From Synechocystis sp. PCC 7338 (GTDB lineage Bacteria; Cyanobacteriota; Cyanobacteriia; Cyanobacteriales; Microcystaceae): a stretch of 64,000 nucleotides of DNA. The DNA is taken from NCBI RefSeq assembly GCF_018282115.1, contig NZ_CP054306.1, positions 3,209,488-3,273,487 on the forward strand. Reading direction: 5' to 3'. The position numbers and the translations under genes were made by a program. Below the pieces are notes generated by a model. That model was not told where the DNA came from and made no database searches. It saw only the letters and a program-made list of their open reading frames with translations. This document shows, in pieces, positions 37,824-47,307 of this stretch (position 1 is the stretch's first letter; the number at the start of each line of letters is the position of its first letter).

Positions 37824-40352
37824 CTAATCAACATATTCGGGGTGGTATTCATTCAGGGAAATTTTCACCGGAGGCACATTCCAAATTTCCTGACAGTATT
37901 CCCGAATAGTGCGATCAGATGAGAATTTACCCATGCGGGCCGAGTTGAGAATGGACATTTTTGTCCACCGGTCCTGGTCGGCATAGGCTTTGCTGACCTC
38001 ATCTTGGCAATCCACATAGGCTTGGTAGTCCGCCAGCAACATATAGGGATCGTGGTGGAGCAAAGAGTCCACAATGGGACGGAATAGCTCGGGATTGTTG
38101 GGGGAAAAGTAACCTTGGGCAATGCGGTCAATGACAGCTTTGAGGTCAAAGTTATTGTCATAGAAGGTGTGGGGATGGTAGCCGTTTTCTTTCATGGCAT
38201 ACACTTCCTCAGCGGTCAGACCAAACAGGAAGAAGTTTTCCGGCCCGGCTTCCTCCCGGATTTCGATGTTGGCGCCGTCCAGGGTACCAATGGTGAGAGC
38301 TCCATTCATGGCGAATTTCATGTTGCCCGTACCGGAAGCTTCTTTACCCGCAGTGGAAATCTGTTCTGACAGGTCAGCGGCGGGATAAATCCTTTGCCCG
38401 AGGGAAACATTGAAGTTAGACACAAAGACAACTTTGAGTCTTCCCCGCACATCGGGATCGTTGTTTACCACTTCCCCCACAGCATTAATCAACTTGATAA
38501 TTAATTTGGCCATGAAATAGCCGGGGGCAGCCTTACCACCAAAAATGAAGGTACGGGGCACCATTTCCATGTGGGGATTTTGTTTGATGCGGTTATAGAG
38601 GTGGATAATTTCTAAGGCCGCTAGGTGTTGGCGCTTATACTCATGAATCCGTTTTACCTGCACATCAAACAGGGAATTAACGTCGATCTGGACATTGCGA
38701 TACTTGAGCAGATAGGCCGCTAAGTTGCGCTTGTTATTTTGTTTAATTTCTCGCCAGCGTCGACAAAATTCCGGATCGTCAACAAATTTTTCAATTTGTC
38801 GCATTTCATCCAGGTTTTTTAGCCAACCATCGCCAATTTTTTCTGTTACTAAGGCAGAGAGTTCTGGGTTGCTGAGCAAAATCCAGCGGCGGGGGGTGAC
38901 GCCATTAGTTTTGTTAAAGAACTTCTGGGGCCAGAGCTTGGCAAAGTCCCGCAGGGTATCTTTTTTCAGCAGTTCGGTGTGGAGAGCGGCTACCCCGTTA
39001 ATGGCATGGCTACCGACACAGGCCAGGTTGGCCATGCGGATTTTTTTGCCATGGTGTTCTTCAATGAGGGAAAGACTGCTCACCAGGGCGTCATCGTTGG
39101 GGAACCAGGTTTGTAAACCAGTCAGGAAGCGGTGGTTAATTTCGTAAATAATTTCCAAATGACGGGGCAGGAGTTTAGCGAACAAATCCACTGACCAGCG
39201 TTCCAAGGCTTCCGGCATCAGGGTGTGGTTGGTGTAGGCGAAGGTTTTTTGGGTGATGTCCCAGGCCTTGTCCCAGTCATAGTCGTAGCGGTCTACAAAC
39301 AGACGCATCAGTTCGGCGATCGCCACGGCGGGGTGAGTATCGTTCAACTGGATAGCAGTAAGTTCGTAGAAAGTATCAAGGTTGTCATGGTGGCGGAGGT
39401 GGAGCCGAATCAAGTCCTGCAGGGAGGCGGAGACAAAGAAATATTGTTGGGCGAGGCGTAATTCCCGGCCGGCCGGGGTATTGTCGTTGGGGTAAAGGAC
39501 TTTGGAAATGGTTTCTGCATCCATTTTTTCTGCCACTGCCCGGTCATATAAGCCAGAATTAAAGGCTTCAAAGTTGAATTCTTCACTGGCTTCCGCTTTC
39601 CAGAGCCGGAGGGGATTGACCGTATTGGTTTGGTAACCGGGAACGGGGGTATCGTAGGGAATGGCCAGAATAGTCCTTTCGGGAATCCAGACCACTTTGG
39701 GTTGGTTCTTCTCGTTATGGATAATTTCCGTGTGGCCCCCTAATTTTACCTCCAACGATTCATCGGCCCGGGGAATTTCCCAGGGGTTGCCAAACCGCAA
39801 CCAGTTGTCGGGCACTTCCACCTGCCAACCGTCCTGAATACGTTGGTGAAAAATGCCAAACTCGTAGCGGATGCCATAGCCGATCGCCGGCACTTCGAGG
39901 GAGGCGAGGGAATCGAGGAAGCAGGCGGCCAGACGACCCAAGCCACCGTTACCCAAACCGGGATCCGGCTCCTGCTCAATAATTTCGTTTAAGTCCAGGT
40001 CAAATTCCTTCATTACCTGGTCAATTTTGTCGTATAGCCCCAGGTTGATGAGATTATTGCCCAAATGCCGCCCCATCAAAAATTCCGCTGATAGATAGCA
40101 CACCACCTTCACCTTTTCCTGCTTATAGGTGGCCACGGTCTTGATGAAACGATGCAATAGGCGATCGCGGATGGTATAGGCCAGGGCAACATAGTAGTCG
40201 TAGAGAGTTGCCTGGGAACGATCAATCCCCTGTAGATAAAAAAGGTTATCCAAAAAGGCCCGCTTCAACGTGCCCACACTCATGCCAGTGCGGTCATCTT
40301 CAATTTTGATAGTGGTTTGAGGGGAAGTGTTTAGGGTAGATTGATCAATCAT
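37824..40352 (-). CDS. glgP: Glycogen phosphorylase
   Basis: Breaks alpha-1,4 linkages of glycogen with phosphate, giving glucose 1-phosphate for dark metabolism. It has 842 aa from the ATG at 40352, which follows AGGAA; a longer frame from 40388 is possible. PLP is bound at the lysine in ASGTGNMKFAMNG (K679 here). Other landmarks are EQEPDPGLGNGGLGRLAACF, LNDTHPAVAIAELMRL and RRWILLSNPEL. Length is normal. It is the first gene of a minus-strand group with cbiT and cdsA and is divergent from the small phasin-like gene. Confidence 0.95.
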   Translation of the reverse strand: MIDQSTLNTSPQTTIKIEDDRTGMSVGTLKRAFLDNLFYLQGIDRSQATLYDYYVALAYTIRDRLLHRFIKTVATYKQEKVKVVCYLSAEFLMGRHLGNNLINLGLYDKIDQVMKEFDLDLNEIIEQEPDPGLGNGGLGRLAACFLDSLASLEVPAIGYGIRYEFGIFHQRIQDGWQVEVPDNWLRFGNPWEIPRADESLEVKLGGHTEIIHNEKNQPKVVWIPERTILAIPYDTPVPGYQTNTVNPLRLWKAEASEEFNFEAFNSGLYDRAVAEKMDAETISKVLYPNDNTPAGRELRLAQQYFFVSASLQDLIRLHLRHHDNLDTFYELTAIQLNDTHPAVAIAELMRLFVDRYDYDWDKAWDITQKTFAYTNHTLMPEALERWSVDLFAKLLPRHLEIIYEINHRFLTGLQTWFPNDDALVSSLSLIEEHHGKKIRMANLACVGSHAINGVAALHTELLKKDTLRDFAKLWPQKFFNKTNGVTPRRWILLSNPELSALVTEKIGDGWLKNLDEMRQIEKFVDDPEFCRRWREIKQNNKRNLAAYLLKYRNVQIDVNSLFDVQVKRIHEYKRQHLAALEIIHLYNRIKQNPHMEMVPRTFIFGGKAAPGYFMAKLIIKLINAVGEVVNNDPDVRGRLKVVFVSNFNVSLGQRIYPAADLSEQISTAGKEASGTGNMKFAMNGALTIGTLDGANIEIREEAGPENFFLFGLTAEEVYAMKENGYHPHTFYDNNFDLKAVIDRIAQGYFSPNNPELFRPIVDSLLHHDPYMLLADYQAYVDCQDEVSKAYADQDRWTKMSILNSARMGKFSSDRTIREYCQEIWNVPPVKISLNEYHPEYVD

Positions 40353-40388
40353 TGATTGTTCCTGATGAAAAAGTCGGGGTGACATCAC

Positions 40389-40866
40389 CCAGGCTAGGCG
40401 ACGCTAGCTCAAAGTACAGATGCCCGATCGCCGTTTATAACCACCATAGTTACTGCGACAATTTAGGCTCACAACAGCGATGCTAACTCTAGAGTAGTGT
40501 AAGGTCTCTGCCAAGACTCTACACCCATCCCATCGAGCATTGTTAGGGACAGTTGACACAGGGACGAGAAAAACTAACTTGGCTTTGGCTACCAATCTGA
40601 AATCATCGCAGTGAAGAAATTCTCCATGGCAGCCGATGGCGATCGCCGGCTCTGGTTCTAGTCTCAGCTTTTCGGGGTGACTGGAGAAAACGATGGGGCA
40701 AAGGATGTCAGACTTTGGTGATATTCCCCTGGAGTTTCCCCTGGGGGAGCCGAGGCCGGTCATTATAATGGAGACGTGCGATACCGATATCCATTGGAAG
40801 TGGTCTGCACCGCCCTGCTTCCCCTTAAACCTTTGCCTGTTTAGGGATATTAGCGGTTTTAGCCCT
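40389..40866. other. Divergent promoter region, glgP / phasin-like gene
   Basis: A nearly 480-bp spacer. TATAAT at 40764-40769 is a good -10 candidate for the plus-strand gene at 40867, though no clear -35 box precedes it. A HIP1 site lies near 40640. A 206-codon minus-strand frame crossing into the next gene has no gene-like features and is taken as a shadow. Confidence 0.45.
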
Positions 40867-41136
40867 ATGAACACCCGGTTTTTTGAAGAATACCAAACCC
40901 AGTTGCTGGACTGGCAGAAGAAATTTTTTAGTACTTGGATGGAAAGCTTGCCCAAAGGCACCGCTGAAATTAAATTGACCGATACCTTGGAAACCAGTCT
41001 TAAATTACAAGAGGAAATGGTCAAAAGTTACCTAGAAGCCCAGGAAAAATCCGCCACTATGATGATTGATGCCCAGAAACAATTTTGGGATAACTATTTT
41101 GAAGCCCTAAGGCAACAACCCGTACCCGCCAATTAG
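40867..41136 (+). CDS. phaP: Probable phasin (PHA granule protein)
   Basis: An 89-aa, all-helical protein: FFEEYQTQLLDWQKKFFSTW, then an amphipathic helix (LETSLKLQEEMVKSYLEAQE), then AQKQFWDNYFEALRQQ. This is phasin-like: small, amphipathic, rich in Q, E, F and W, and similar in style to PHA-granule and PhaE proteins. I recall that Synechocystis PhaP is a sub-100-aa gene in the neighbourhood of bgtB, which fits, but I have not checked it. The first ATG after the TATAAT box at 40764 is used; upstream in-frame ATGs at 40693 and 40768 precede or overlap the box. A strong hairpin terminator follows. Confidence 0.6.
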   Translation: MNTRFFEEYQTQLLDWQKKFFSTWMESLPKGTAEIKLTDTLETSLKLQEEMVKSYLEAQEKSATMMIDAQKQFWDNYFEALRQQPVPAN

Positions 41137-41475
41137 CCTGATTGAAGCTTGTTCAAACAATGGCCTTAGTGCTTCGATTCAGTCCCACTAGTCGTCTCGA
41201 TCGCCGTTGTTATAAACTCGAAATTATGCGTTTTCCCCCGGAGAATTTTAGGATTCTGTGGGGGTTTGCTTTTGCCTCGAAATCGCCCTAATGTGCCTTC
41301 TCACCCGGCCCAACCTAGGAAAACTGTATTCTGCAATGCTGTTTTAGTCGGCTTTTGCGAGAATACTGGGCAAGGTTATGAACAGTTTATTAAGTTTGTT
41401 AATGGTTCTTGGTGGAGCTCTCCTGATTGGGGGACAATGCCAAGGAAATACTGGCAACAATGAGGAGTAGAGGGC
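41137..41475. other. Intergenic region between phasin-like gene and bgtB
   Basis: Contains a terminator hairpin at 41235-41264 and, after it, the bgtB promoter region, where I see no clear boxes or NtcA site (GTAN8TAC). A 65-codon plus-strand frame (41266-41463) lacks gene character. Confidence 0.4.
41235..41273 (+). terminator. Terminator of the phasin-like gene
   Basis: CCCCC (41235-41239) pairs with GGGGG (41260-41264), and AGAAT (41242-41246) with ATTCT (41253-41257), with a small mismatch between the two stems. TTTGCTTTTG follows. It lies about 100 bp after the stop. Confidence 0.65.
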
Positions 41476-43059
41476 ATGGTGAAACTAGGCCATTGGGGCA
41501 AAACCTGGCGTTATTATTTGTTGCTGGCTTTGGGAGTACTGCTGGCGATCGCCATACCGTTATTACCGGCCTTTTCTCAGGTTTCCCGCAAAACCATCAT
41601 TGTGGCCACGGAACCAACCTTTCCTCCCTTTGAAATGACCGACGAAGCCACGGGGCAATTAACCGGTTTTGACGTTGATTTGATTAAGGCGATCGGAGAG
41701 GCGGCCCAGGTCACTATCGACATCCAGGGCTATCCCTTCGACGGTATTATTCCCGCCCTGCAATCCAATACGGTGGGGGCAGCCATTAGTGCCATTACCA
41801 TTACCCCGGAGCGGGCCCAGTCGGTGGCTTTTTCTAGCCCCTATTTCAAATCGGTGTTGGCGATCGCCGTGCAGGATGGCAACGACACCATCAAAAGTCT
41901 GAAGGATCTGGAAGGGAAAAAATTAGCCGTGGCGATCGGGACCACCGGGGCCATGGTGGCCACCAAAGTACCGGGGGCCAATGTGACCAATTTTGATTCC
42001 ATCACTTCCGCCCTGCAGGAATTAGTGAACGGTAACGCCGATGCGGTGATCAACGACCGACCAGTGTTACTCTACGCCATCAAAGATGCGGGTCTCAAGA
42101 ACGTCAAAATTGGGGCCAATGTGGGCAGTGAAGATTATTACGGCATTGCCATGCCCCTAGCGCCCGCGGGGGAAATTAATCAAACCAGGGAAGCGCTCAA
42201 CCAGGGTTTATTCCAAATCATTGAAAATGGCACCTATAACGCCATCTATGAAAAATGGTTTGGCGAAAAGAATCCGCCGTTTCTACCCCTAGTGGCCCCC
42301 TCTCTGGTGGGTAAAGTGGGTACGGCCCAGACCCTGACCGAACGCAGTCAAGCTAGCCCCAACGACAATTTTCTCATCACCCTGTTCCGCAATCTCTTTA
42401 AGGGTTCCATTCTCACCGTTTTGCTCACGGCCTTCTCAGTGTTCTTTGGCTTAATCGGTGGCACCGGGGTGGCGATCGCCTTAATTTCCGACATTAAACC
42501 CCTGCAACTGCTCTTTCGCATCTATGTGGAGTTTTTCCGGGGCACTCCCATGCTGGTGCAACTGTTTATCATTTATTTCGGTTTACCAGCCCTATTCAAA
42601 GAAATTGGCTTGGGCATCACCATTGACCGTTTTCCCGCGGCCATTATTGCCCTCAGTCTGAACGTGGCCGCCTATTTAGCAGAAATTATCCGGGGGGGCA
42701 TTCAATCCATTGACCGGGGTCAGTGGGAAGCCTGTGAATCCCTGGGTATGTCACCTTGGCAGACCATGAAAGAGGTAATTTTTCCCCAGGCTTTCCGCCG
42801 CATTTTGCCGCCCCTGGGCAACGAGTTTATTACCCTGATTAAGGACACCAGTTTAACCGCTGTGATTGGCTTCCAGGAGCTTTTCCGGGAAGGGCAATTG
42901 ATTGTGGCCACGACCTATCGGGCTTTCGAAGTTTATATTGCCGTTGCTTTAGTTTATTTACTCCTCACCACCCTTTCTTCCTTCGTCTTCAAATGGCTGG
43001 AAAATTACATGGACCCCGTTGGTCGGGCCAAGAAAAAAGCAAAGGCAGCGACAGCTTAA
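41476..43059 (+). CDS. bgtB: Glutamine/amino-acid ABC transporter, fused binding protein and permease
   Basis: A 527-aa fusion. The N-terminal signal or anchor is at about 13-36. An extracytoplasmic amino-acid-binding domain (about 40-265, with TIIVATEPTFPPFEMTDEA, TGFDVDLIKAIGEAA and AVAIGTTGAMVA) follows. A His/Glu/Gln-type permease domain (about 298-515, with EFFRGTPMLVQLFIIYFGL and the EAA-like ESLGMSPWQTMKEVIFPQA) completes it. This matches BgtB of Synechocystis, which takes up glutamine and basic amino acids with the ATPase BgtA encoded elsewhere. The start ATG has AGAGGG upstream. The gene is followed by the porin. Confidence 0.92.
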   Translation: MVKLGHWGKTWRYYLLLALGVLLAIAIPLLPAFSQVSRKTIIVATEPTFPPFEMTDEATGQLTGFDVDLIKAIGEAAQVTIDIQGYPFDGIIPALQSNTVGAAISAITITPERAQSVAFSSPYFKSVLAIAVQDGNDTIKSLKDLEGKKLAVAIGTTGAMVATKVPGANVTNFDSITSALQELVNGNADAVINDRPVLLYAIKDAGLKNVKIGANVGSEDYYGIAMPLAPAGEINQTREALNQGLFQIIENGTYNAIYEKWFGEKNPPFLPLVAPSLVGKVGTAQTLTERSQASPNDNFLITLFRNLFKGSILTVLLTAFSVFFGLIGGTGVAIALISDIKPLQLLFRIYVEFFRGTPMLVQLFIIYFGLPALFKEIGLGITIDRFPAAIIALSLNVAAYLAEIIRGGIQSIDRGQWEACESLGMSPWQTMKEVIFPQAFRRILPPLGNEFITLIKDTSLTAVIGFQELFREGQLIVATTYRAFEVYIAVALVYLLLTTLSSFVFKWLENYMDPVGRAKKKAKAATA

Positions 43060-43238
43060 CTTGGTTTTCTCCACTGCTAAAACCCTTGTTCTGTGCAGGC
43101 AGCCGATGATCTTCTCCACCTATCAAGTCAGTTTTATTAACCCCTTTGTTAATTATATCTAGCTGACCAATCTCCCCACCATCTATTTTTTATTTGCATC
43201 TAGTGTCTGACTTTTTCATTAACTAAATCAATTAAAAA

Positions 43239-44936
43239 ATGAACTTCACCAAACAGTTTGCTTGCCTATCTTCCCTAGGGATAACTGTATTAGCCACGGC
43301 CATTGTGGGATTAGGAAATACGGAGTCCATCCTCGCCCAGTCCTTAGATAATTTAGACAATTTATCTGCCCAGAATAATTTTCCCCAACGGCGGCGCTTG
43401 GGACGGACTTTTTCCGTCGATAATAACGCCCAAACCTCCGTTAGCAGTTTGCAAACTACCATGGGGCAGGTAACCAGTGTTGATCAATTGCGGGATGTGC
43501 AACCCACTGCCTGGGCCTATGAAGCTCTGCAAAGCCTGGTGGAGCGCTATGGCTGTATTGTGGGCTATCCTGACCGTACCTATCGAGGCGATCGGGCCTT
43601 GAGTCGCTGGGAATTTGCCGCTGGTTTAAATGCCTGTATGAATGTGATGGAAAGGCTGTTACAGGAAAACATGGCGGTGTTACGGGAGGACATAGATAAA
43701 CTCAAACTTTTGGCCCAGCAATTTCAACAGGAATTGAATACCTACGGCACCCGCATTGATAACCTAGAAACTCGCATTGCTTATTTAGAAGATCACCAGT
43801 TTTCTGTCACCACTAAGTTAACGGGGGATTCCATTTGGGTTTTGTCTGGGGTTGGAGGCAGTGAACAGGCCGATGGCCCACCGGATCAACCGGTGCAAAA
43901 TGGCGAAGTTACCGTTAACTTTCGTCAAAGAATTAATTTTAATACTAGCTTTTCTGGGGAAGACAATCTGTTGGTGCGCTTACAATCAGGCAATTTTTTC
44001 TTGGCCCGAGGCGGTAGTAATTTAACTGATTTTAACTTTGCCGCCACCGAAGAACAGGGCAATTTAAATGTTAATAAAGTTCAGTACAATTTCCCCGTTG
44101 GCGATCGGGCCCGCATTTGGCTAGCGGGTAATCGCATCACCATGGACGACATCATGGACCCCCTCGCTCCCTACACCAATTCCTTCACCGATGGGGCGGT
44201 GTCTTTCTTCGGGGCGATCGCCCCCATTTATTTACCCAACGACAATTCTGGCCCCGGGGCGGGTTTTTCCTATAGTTTTACCGATGACCTGAGTTTGGGC
44301 GGCTTTTATTCCGGCGGTAAGGGCTTTTCCCCCAATCAAAGTGAAGGACTATTCAACGGTCAGTTTGGGGTAGGAGCCCAGTTGAATTATGTGCCCGCCG
44401 CCAATACCGGAGTGGCTTTTTCTTACCTCCATAACTACATTCCCCAGGGGCAGTACGATAGTTTTTCTGCTTTGGGCTTCACCGGTCTGGCCAACACTGA
44501 CAACCCTTTTGATGGCGCCGCCAGCAGCACTAACCATTACGCCGTTATTTGGACTTGGCAGTTGGCTGATTGGTTTAGTTTGGAGGGTTGGGGCATGTAC
44601 AGCGATGCGACGGCCAAAAGTGGCGATCGCCAAGGGGATAACGCAGACATTTGGAACTGGAAAGTTAGCTTGGCTTTTCCCGATTTGGGTAAGGAGGGCA
44701 ATGTGGGCGTCGTATCAGTAGGACAACCCCCCTATGCTTCCTTTATCAGTAATAACAATAATGTGCCTGATATTACCCCCGCCACCACCGACGCCCCTTG
44801 GTTTGTGGAAACCTTTTACCTCTACCAATTCAACGATAATATTTCCCTTACCCCGGCCTTTTGGATTGGCATTAATCCCGCCAATGGCCGAGATCCCCTC
44901 TGGGTAGCCGCTTTAAGAACTAGCTTTAAGTTTTAG
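43239..44936 (+). CDS. SLH/OprB-type major outer-membrane porin
   Basis: A 565-aa cyanobacterial porin with a signal peptide (cleavage near SILAQ, residues 30-34). An SLH domain (about 80-140: SVDQLRDVQPTAWAYEALQS and GCIVGYPDRTYRGDRALSRW) binds peptidoglycan-linked polymer. A short coiled coil (LQENMAVLREDIDKLKLLAQ) follows, then a C-terminal OprB beta-barrel (from about residue 188) ending in a terminal phenylalanine (LRTSFKF). Such porins are abundant and pass small solutes and inorganic ions. No NtcA or Fur site was recognised upstream. It follows bgtB by 180 bp. Confidence 0.93.
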   Translation: MNFTKQFACLSSLGITVLATAIVGLGNTESILAQSLDNLDNLSAQNNFPQRRRLGRTFSVDNNAQTSVSSLQTTMGQVTSVDQLRDVQPTAWAYEALQSLVERYGCIVGYPDRTYRGDRALSRWEFAAGLNACMNVMERLLQENMAVLREDIDKLKLLAQQFQQELNTYGTRIDNLETRIAYLEDHQFSVTTKLTGDSIWVLSGVGGSEQADGPPDQPVQNGEVTVNFRQRINFNTSFSGEDNLLVRLQSGNFFLARGGSNLTDFNFAATEEQGNLNVNKVQYNFPVGDRARIWLAGNRITMDDIMDPLAPYTNSFTDGAVSFFGAIAPIYLPNDNSGPGAGFSYSFTDDLSLGGFYSGGKGFSPNQSEGLFNGQFGVGAQLNYVPAANTGVAFSYLHNYIPQGQYDSFSALGFTGLANTDNPFDGAASSTNHYAVIWTWQLADWFSLEGWGMYSDATAKSGDRQGDNADIWNWKVSLAFPDLGKEGNVGVVSVGQPPYASFISNNNNVPDITPATTDAPWFVETFYLYQFNDNISLTPAFWIGINPANGRDPLWVAALRTSFKF

Positions 44937-45314
44937 CTGTTCAAACAATCTCACTTTATAGCTCTGTTAATGGTGTCATCACAGGTAGACGTTTTCTTTT
45001 ATGTCACTTAACATTTGCATAGCAGCTATATTTTGAAGTCTCATTTGTCCCCATTTCCGGAAATATAGCCTCATCGGATTTACAGCGGTTACGAAATCTT
45101 AGTGGCACAGCAAAACTCTGAAGGAAATAAGTGTTATTACTGTTTTTTATATATCAACCTGATTCAGAATTTGTTGTATCGTAAGTGTTTAGACAGTTGC
45201 CGTCTTTTGATGCTCCCTTATCTTCTCAACACTCCGTGCCTTCTCCCCTCTTTTTCCAAAATTCCCCCACTCTGATGAAAAAGGGATATTTGGGCTATCA
45301 ACTCACGGAGCTGG
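44937..45314. other. Intergenic region with dispersed repeat
   Basis: Spacer between the porin and the EAL gene. It holds the second copy of the dispersed repeat (45080-45177). A 17-codon frame (45275-45328) overlaps the EAL start but is probably chance. No clear terminator for the porin was found. Confidence 0.4.
45080..45177. repeat. Dispersed repeat, copy 2
   Basis: This is the partner of 4764-4860 (see there). TTACAGCGGTT and AGTGGCACAGCAAAAC are shared exactly at the same spacing. It lies between the porin and the EAL gene. Confidence 0.55.
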
Positions 45315-46091
45315 ATGATCACCATTGATGCAATTCGCGCTGGTTTAGATCAGGGCGAGTTTTTCCTAGAGTATTTACCTGTTGTCAGACTTGTCGAGCG
45401 CCACTGTGTCGGTGCGGAGGCTTTGATTCGGTGGAGAAGGCCATCCGGAACGGTGATGCCGGACCAGTTCATTCCCCTGATCGAGGACACTCCCGTATCG
45501 GGGTTGCTGACCTATTGGGTAATTGAAACCATGGCGGCCGAGTTAGGCGAGTGGCTCCGGGTCCACGAAGAGGCCCATCTCAGTTTCAATGTACCGCCGG
45601 AAATTCTGGGGCGGGGCGGACTGGAGTATGCCGCAGACAAGACTGGGTTGGCGCTCCTCCGGCGACAGCTCATCCTTGAAGTAACCGAAAGAGGATTGCC
45701 GGATCGATTAGGCCTTGCCGCTCTCGAAGCGGCTACTCACTCTGGTGTTCGAATTGCCCTTGATGACGTGATGCTAGGTGGTGCAAATCTGGCTATCTTG
45801 TCCCGTTGTCCCTTGGATATTATTAAGATCGACCGGTCCCTCGTTGCTCAGATCACTGCCGATTGCCCCTGTCCGGAGTGGCTTGGGGGGCTTTCAGCCT
45901 TGCTACAATCGACCCGATTAGAGGTCATTGCTGAGGGGCTCGAAAACGAAATACAGGTTCTGGCGCTCCAATCTGCAGGGGTTTCGATGGCCCAAGGGTA
46001 TTACTATTCGAGTCCTATCCCGGCTGAAGAATTTAAAAGGTACTATTGGTGTACACGGGGACGGCCGAGTCAAACTGGCGATCGCAGTTGA
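45315..46091 (+). CDS. Stand-alone EAL-domain protein
   Basis: A 258-aa single-domain protein of the cyclic-di-GMP phosphodiesterase (EAL) family. Visible catalytic positions: GAEALIRW (the EAL motif), N in LSFNVPP, E in LEVTERG, DD in ALDDVMLGG, K in IIKIDRS, E in IAEGLEN and Q in MAQGYYY. The loop that normally reads DDFGTGYSS is DDVMLGGAN, which keeps the metal-binding aspartates but changes the rest. Activity is therefore possible but may be weak. No sensor or GGDEF domain is fused. A GGAG lies 5 bp before the ATG. Composition differs somewhat from the neighbours, and it borders a degenerate region, so it may be an import. Confidence 0.82.
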   Translation: MITIDAIRAGLDQGEFFLEYLPVVRLVERHCVGAEALIRWRRPSGTVMPDQFIPLIEDTPVSGLLTYWVIETMAAELGEWLRVHEEAHLSFNVPPEILGRGGLEYAADKTGLALLRRQLILEVTERGLPDRLGLAALEAATHSGVRIALDDVMLGGANLAILSRCPLDIIKIDRSLVAQITADCPCPEWLGGLSALLQSTRLEVIAEGLENEIQVLALQSAGVSMAQGYYYSSPIPAEEFKRYYWCTRGRPSQTGDRS

Positions 46092-46141
46092 GCTAGGTAG
46101 TTAATAAAGCAAGCCCACAAGGTATCAGAAAAATTGGTTTA

Positions 46142-47062
46142 TAGCTAATTAAAATAATTGTGAGATATTAAGTTATGCAGTAATCTCGAATAATTTTATC
46201 TATGCTGGTACCCAGAGGTGCATACATTCTCGCCCTCTTTAATGCACTAAAGTCATGCTTTATATCATTCAAATTTGGAGAATAAGTTGGCAAAAATAGA
46301 ACCATATTTTCTGCTGATTCTACTATTTCTCTAATCCTCGTCTTTCGATGAATGGGGGCGTTATCCATAATCAAAAAGAATTCAAGCCATCCTTCAAAAC
46401 CTGTTGCATTTAAGCTTCCGGTGAATAACATCCGCGCTATTAAGTCTTTTTGCGTTTTTCTTCTTCCTGCTAGAAGATTTTTTCCCCTTTTCCCCTGCTT
46501 TTCTCCATATACTCTTTCTCCTTTTTTAGACCATCCATAAAGTGAGGATACAAATTCCTCAAAACCAGCTTCGTCTATGAATACTAGACTTTCAATACCT
46601 TATATTACAACTAACTGGCTCAAGATTGTTTGATATTCTGCTCGTTTTTGGGCATCTCTCTCTTGATAAAGTAACTGTTTTTTTCTAGTAATTTTCATTT
46701 TTTTGAATTGATAACAGAGTGAAGCAGGAGTTACACCAAATTTTTTAGCTCTTTCTTTTAGAAGCATATCAGGATTGTTTTTCACATCCTCTTCCAATTC
46801 TTTTATGTTTATCTTACCTTGGCGGTTCTCAACTTTCGTTGCCGCAAGTTCTTCTCTGCCCAACCAGCGATAAATTGTTGCTCTGCTCACCTTAAATATT
46901 TTCGACGCCTTTGTGATTCCACCGCCACTCTCGATGAATTCTATGACCTTAATACGTAAATCAAGATCGTAAGCCATGACTGATTTAGTTATTTATGAAT
47001 TCTTATATTATTCTTACAAGATGTTACCATAAAATCCCGACAAAACGTTTCATAACTAGCTA
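46142..47062 (-). mobile_element. IS630-family insertion sequence, degenerate
   Basis: A 921-bp element. Its ends are imperfect inverted repeats: TAGCTAATTA at the left and TAACTAGCTA (the complement of TAGCTAGTTA) at the right, 9 of 10 positions matching. Both are flanked by TA (46140-46141 and 47063-47064), the duplication that IS630 elements create. It contains one transposase frame, 26 bp from the left end, with a premature stop. The element is probably immobile by itself. Confidence 0.72.
46168..46977 (-). pseudogene. IS630 transposase with internal stop codon
   Basis: One 270-codon frame interrupted by TAA at 46600-46602. The N-terminal part has helix-turn-helix domains (ITKASKIFKVSRATIYRWLG and KERAKKFGVTPASLCYQFKK). 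The C-terminal part has the DDE core: first D in LVFIDEAGFEE, second in FLIMDNAPIH. The third residue is changed: where the family has LNPIE, this reads LNDIKHDF, so the catalytic Glu is Lys. The stop lies in the same frame on both sides, so it is a nonsense change or a naturally split orfA/orfB without the usual frame change. Either way the altered DDE triad predicts inactivity. Confidence 0.8.
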
Positions 47063-47080
47063 TAACTCTCTTCCATCAGT

Positions 47081-47307
47081 CTAGGCAGATAAATAATAAA
47101 AGTTGTCCCACAAATTTACTAGATATTTCAATTTGTCAAGTTCATTAACCCTGTTAAAAAGCTTAGTCAATTCTCTCAAAAGATGGGCAATTGGAAACAC
47201 TTTCACCCATTTTTTAATAAGGCTTACTGCATTGAGCACGGAGGTAACAAGCCTAAGATTATTTAGCCAGGTCTGAGAGTGATTTAAATTTTGTATAAAG
47301 AGGAAAA
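47081..47307 (-). other. Unassigned open stretch between IS relics
   Basis: About 70 codons are open on the minus strand, reading as leucine-rich sequence (for example IAHLLRELTKLFNRVNELDK) and ending at a TAG (47081-47083). There is no start codon in a useful position. It may be part of a former gene next to the IS256 relic. Function unknown. Confidence 0.3.

Noticed and set aside
40404-41024. 206-codon minus-strand frame between glgP and bgtB
   Set aside because: It is antisense to the phasin-like gene and has no domain or ribosome-binding site; likely chance.
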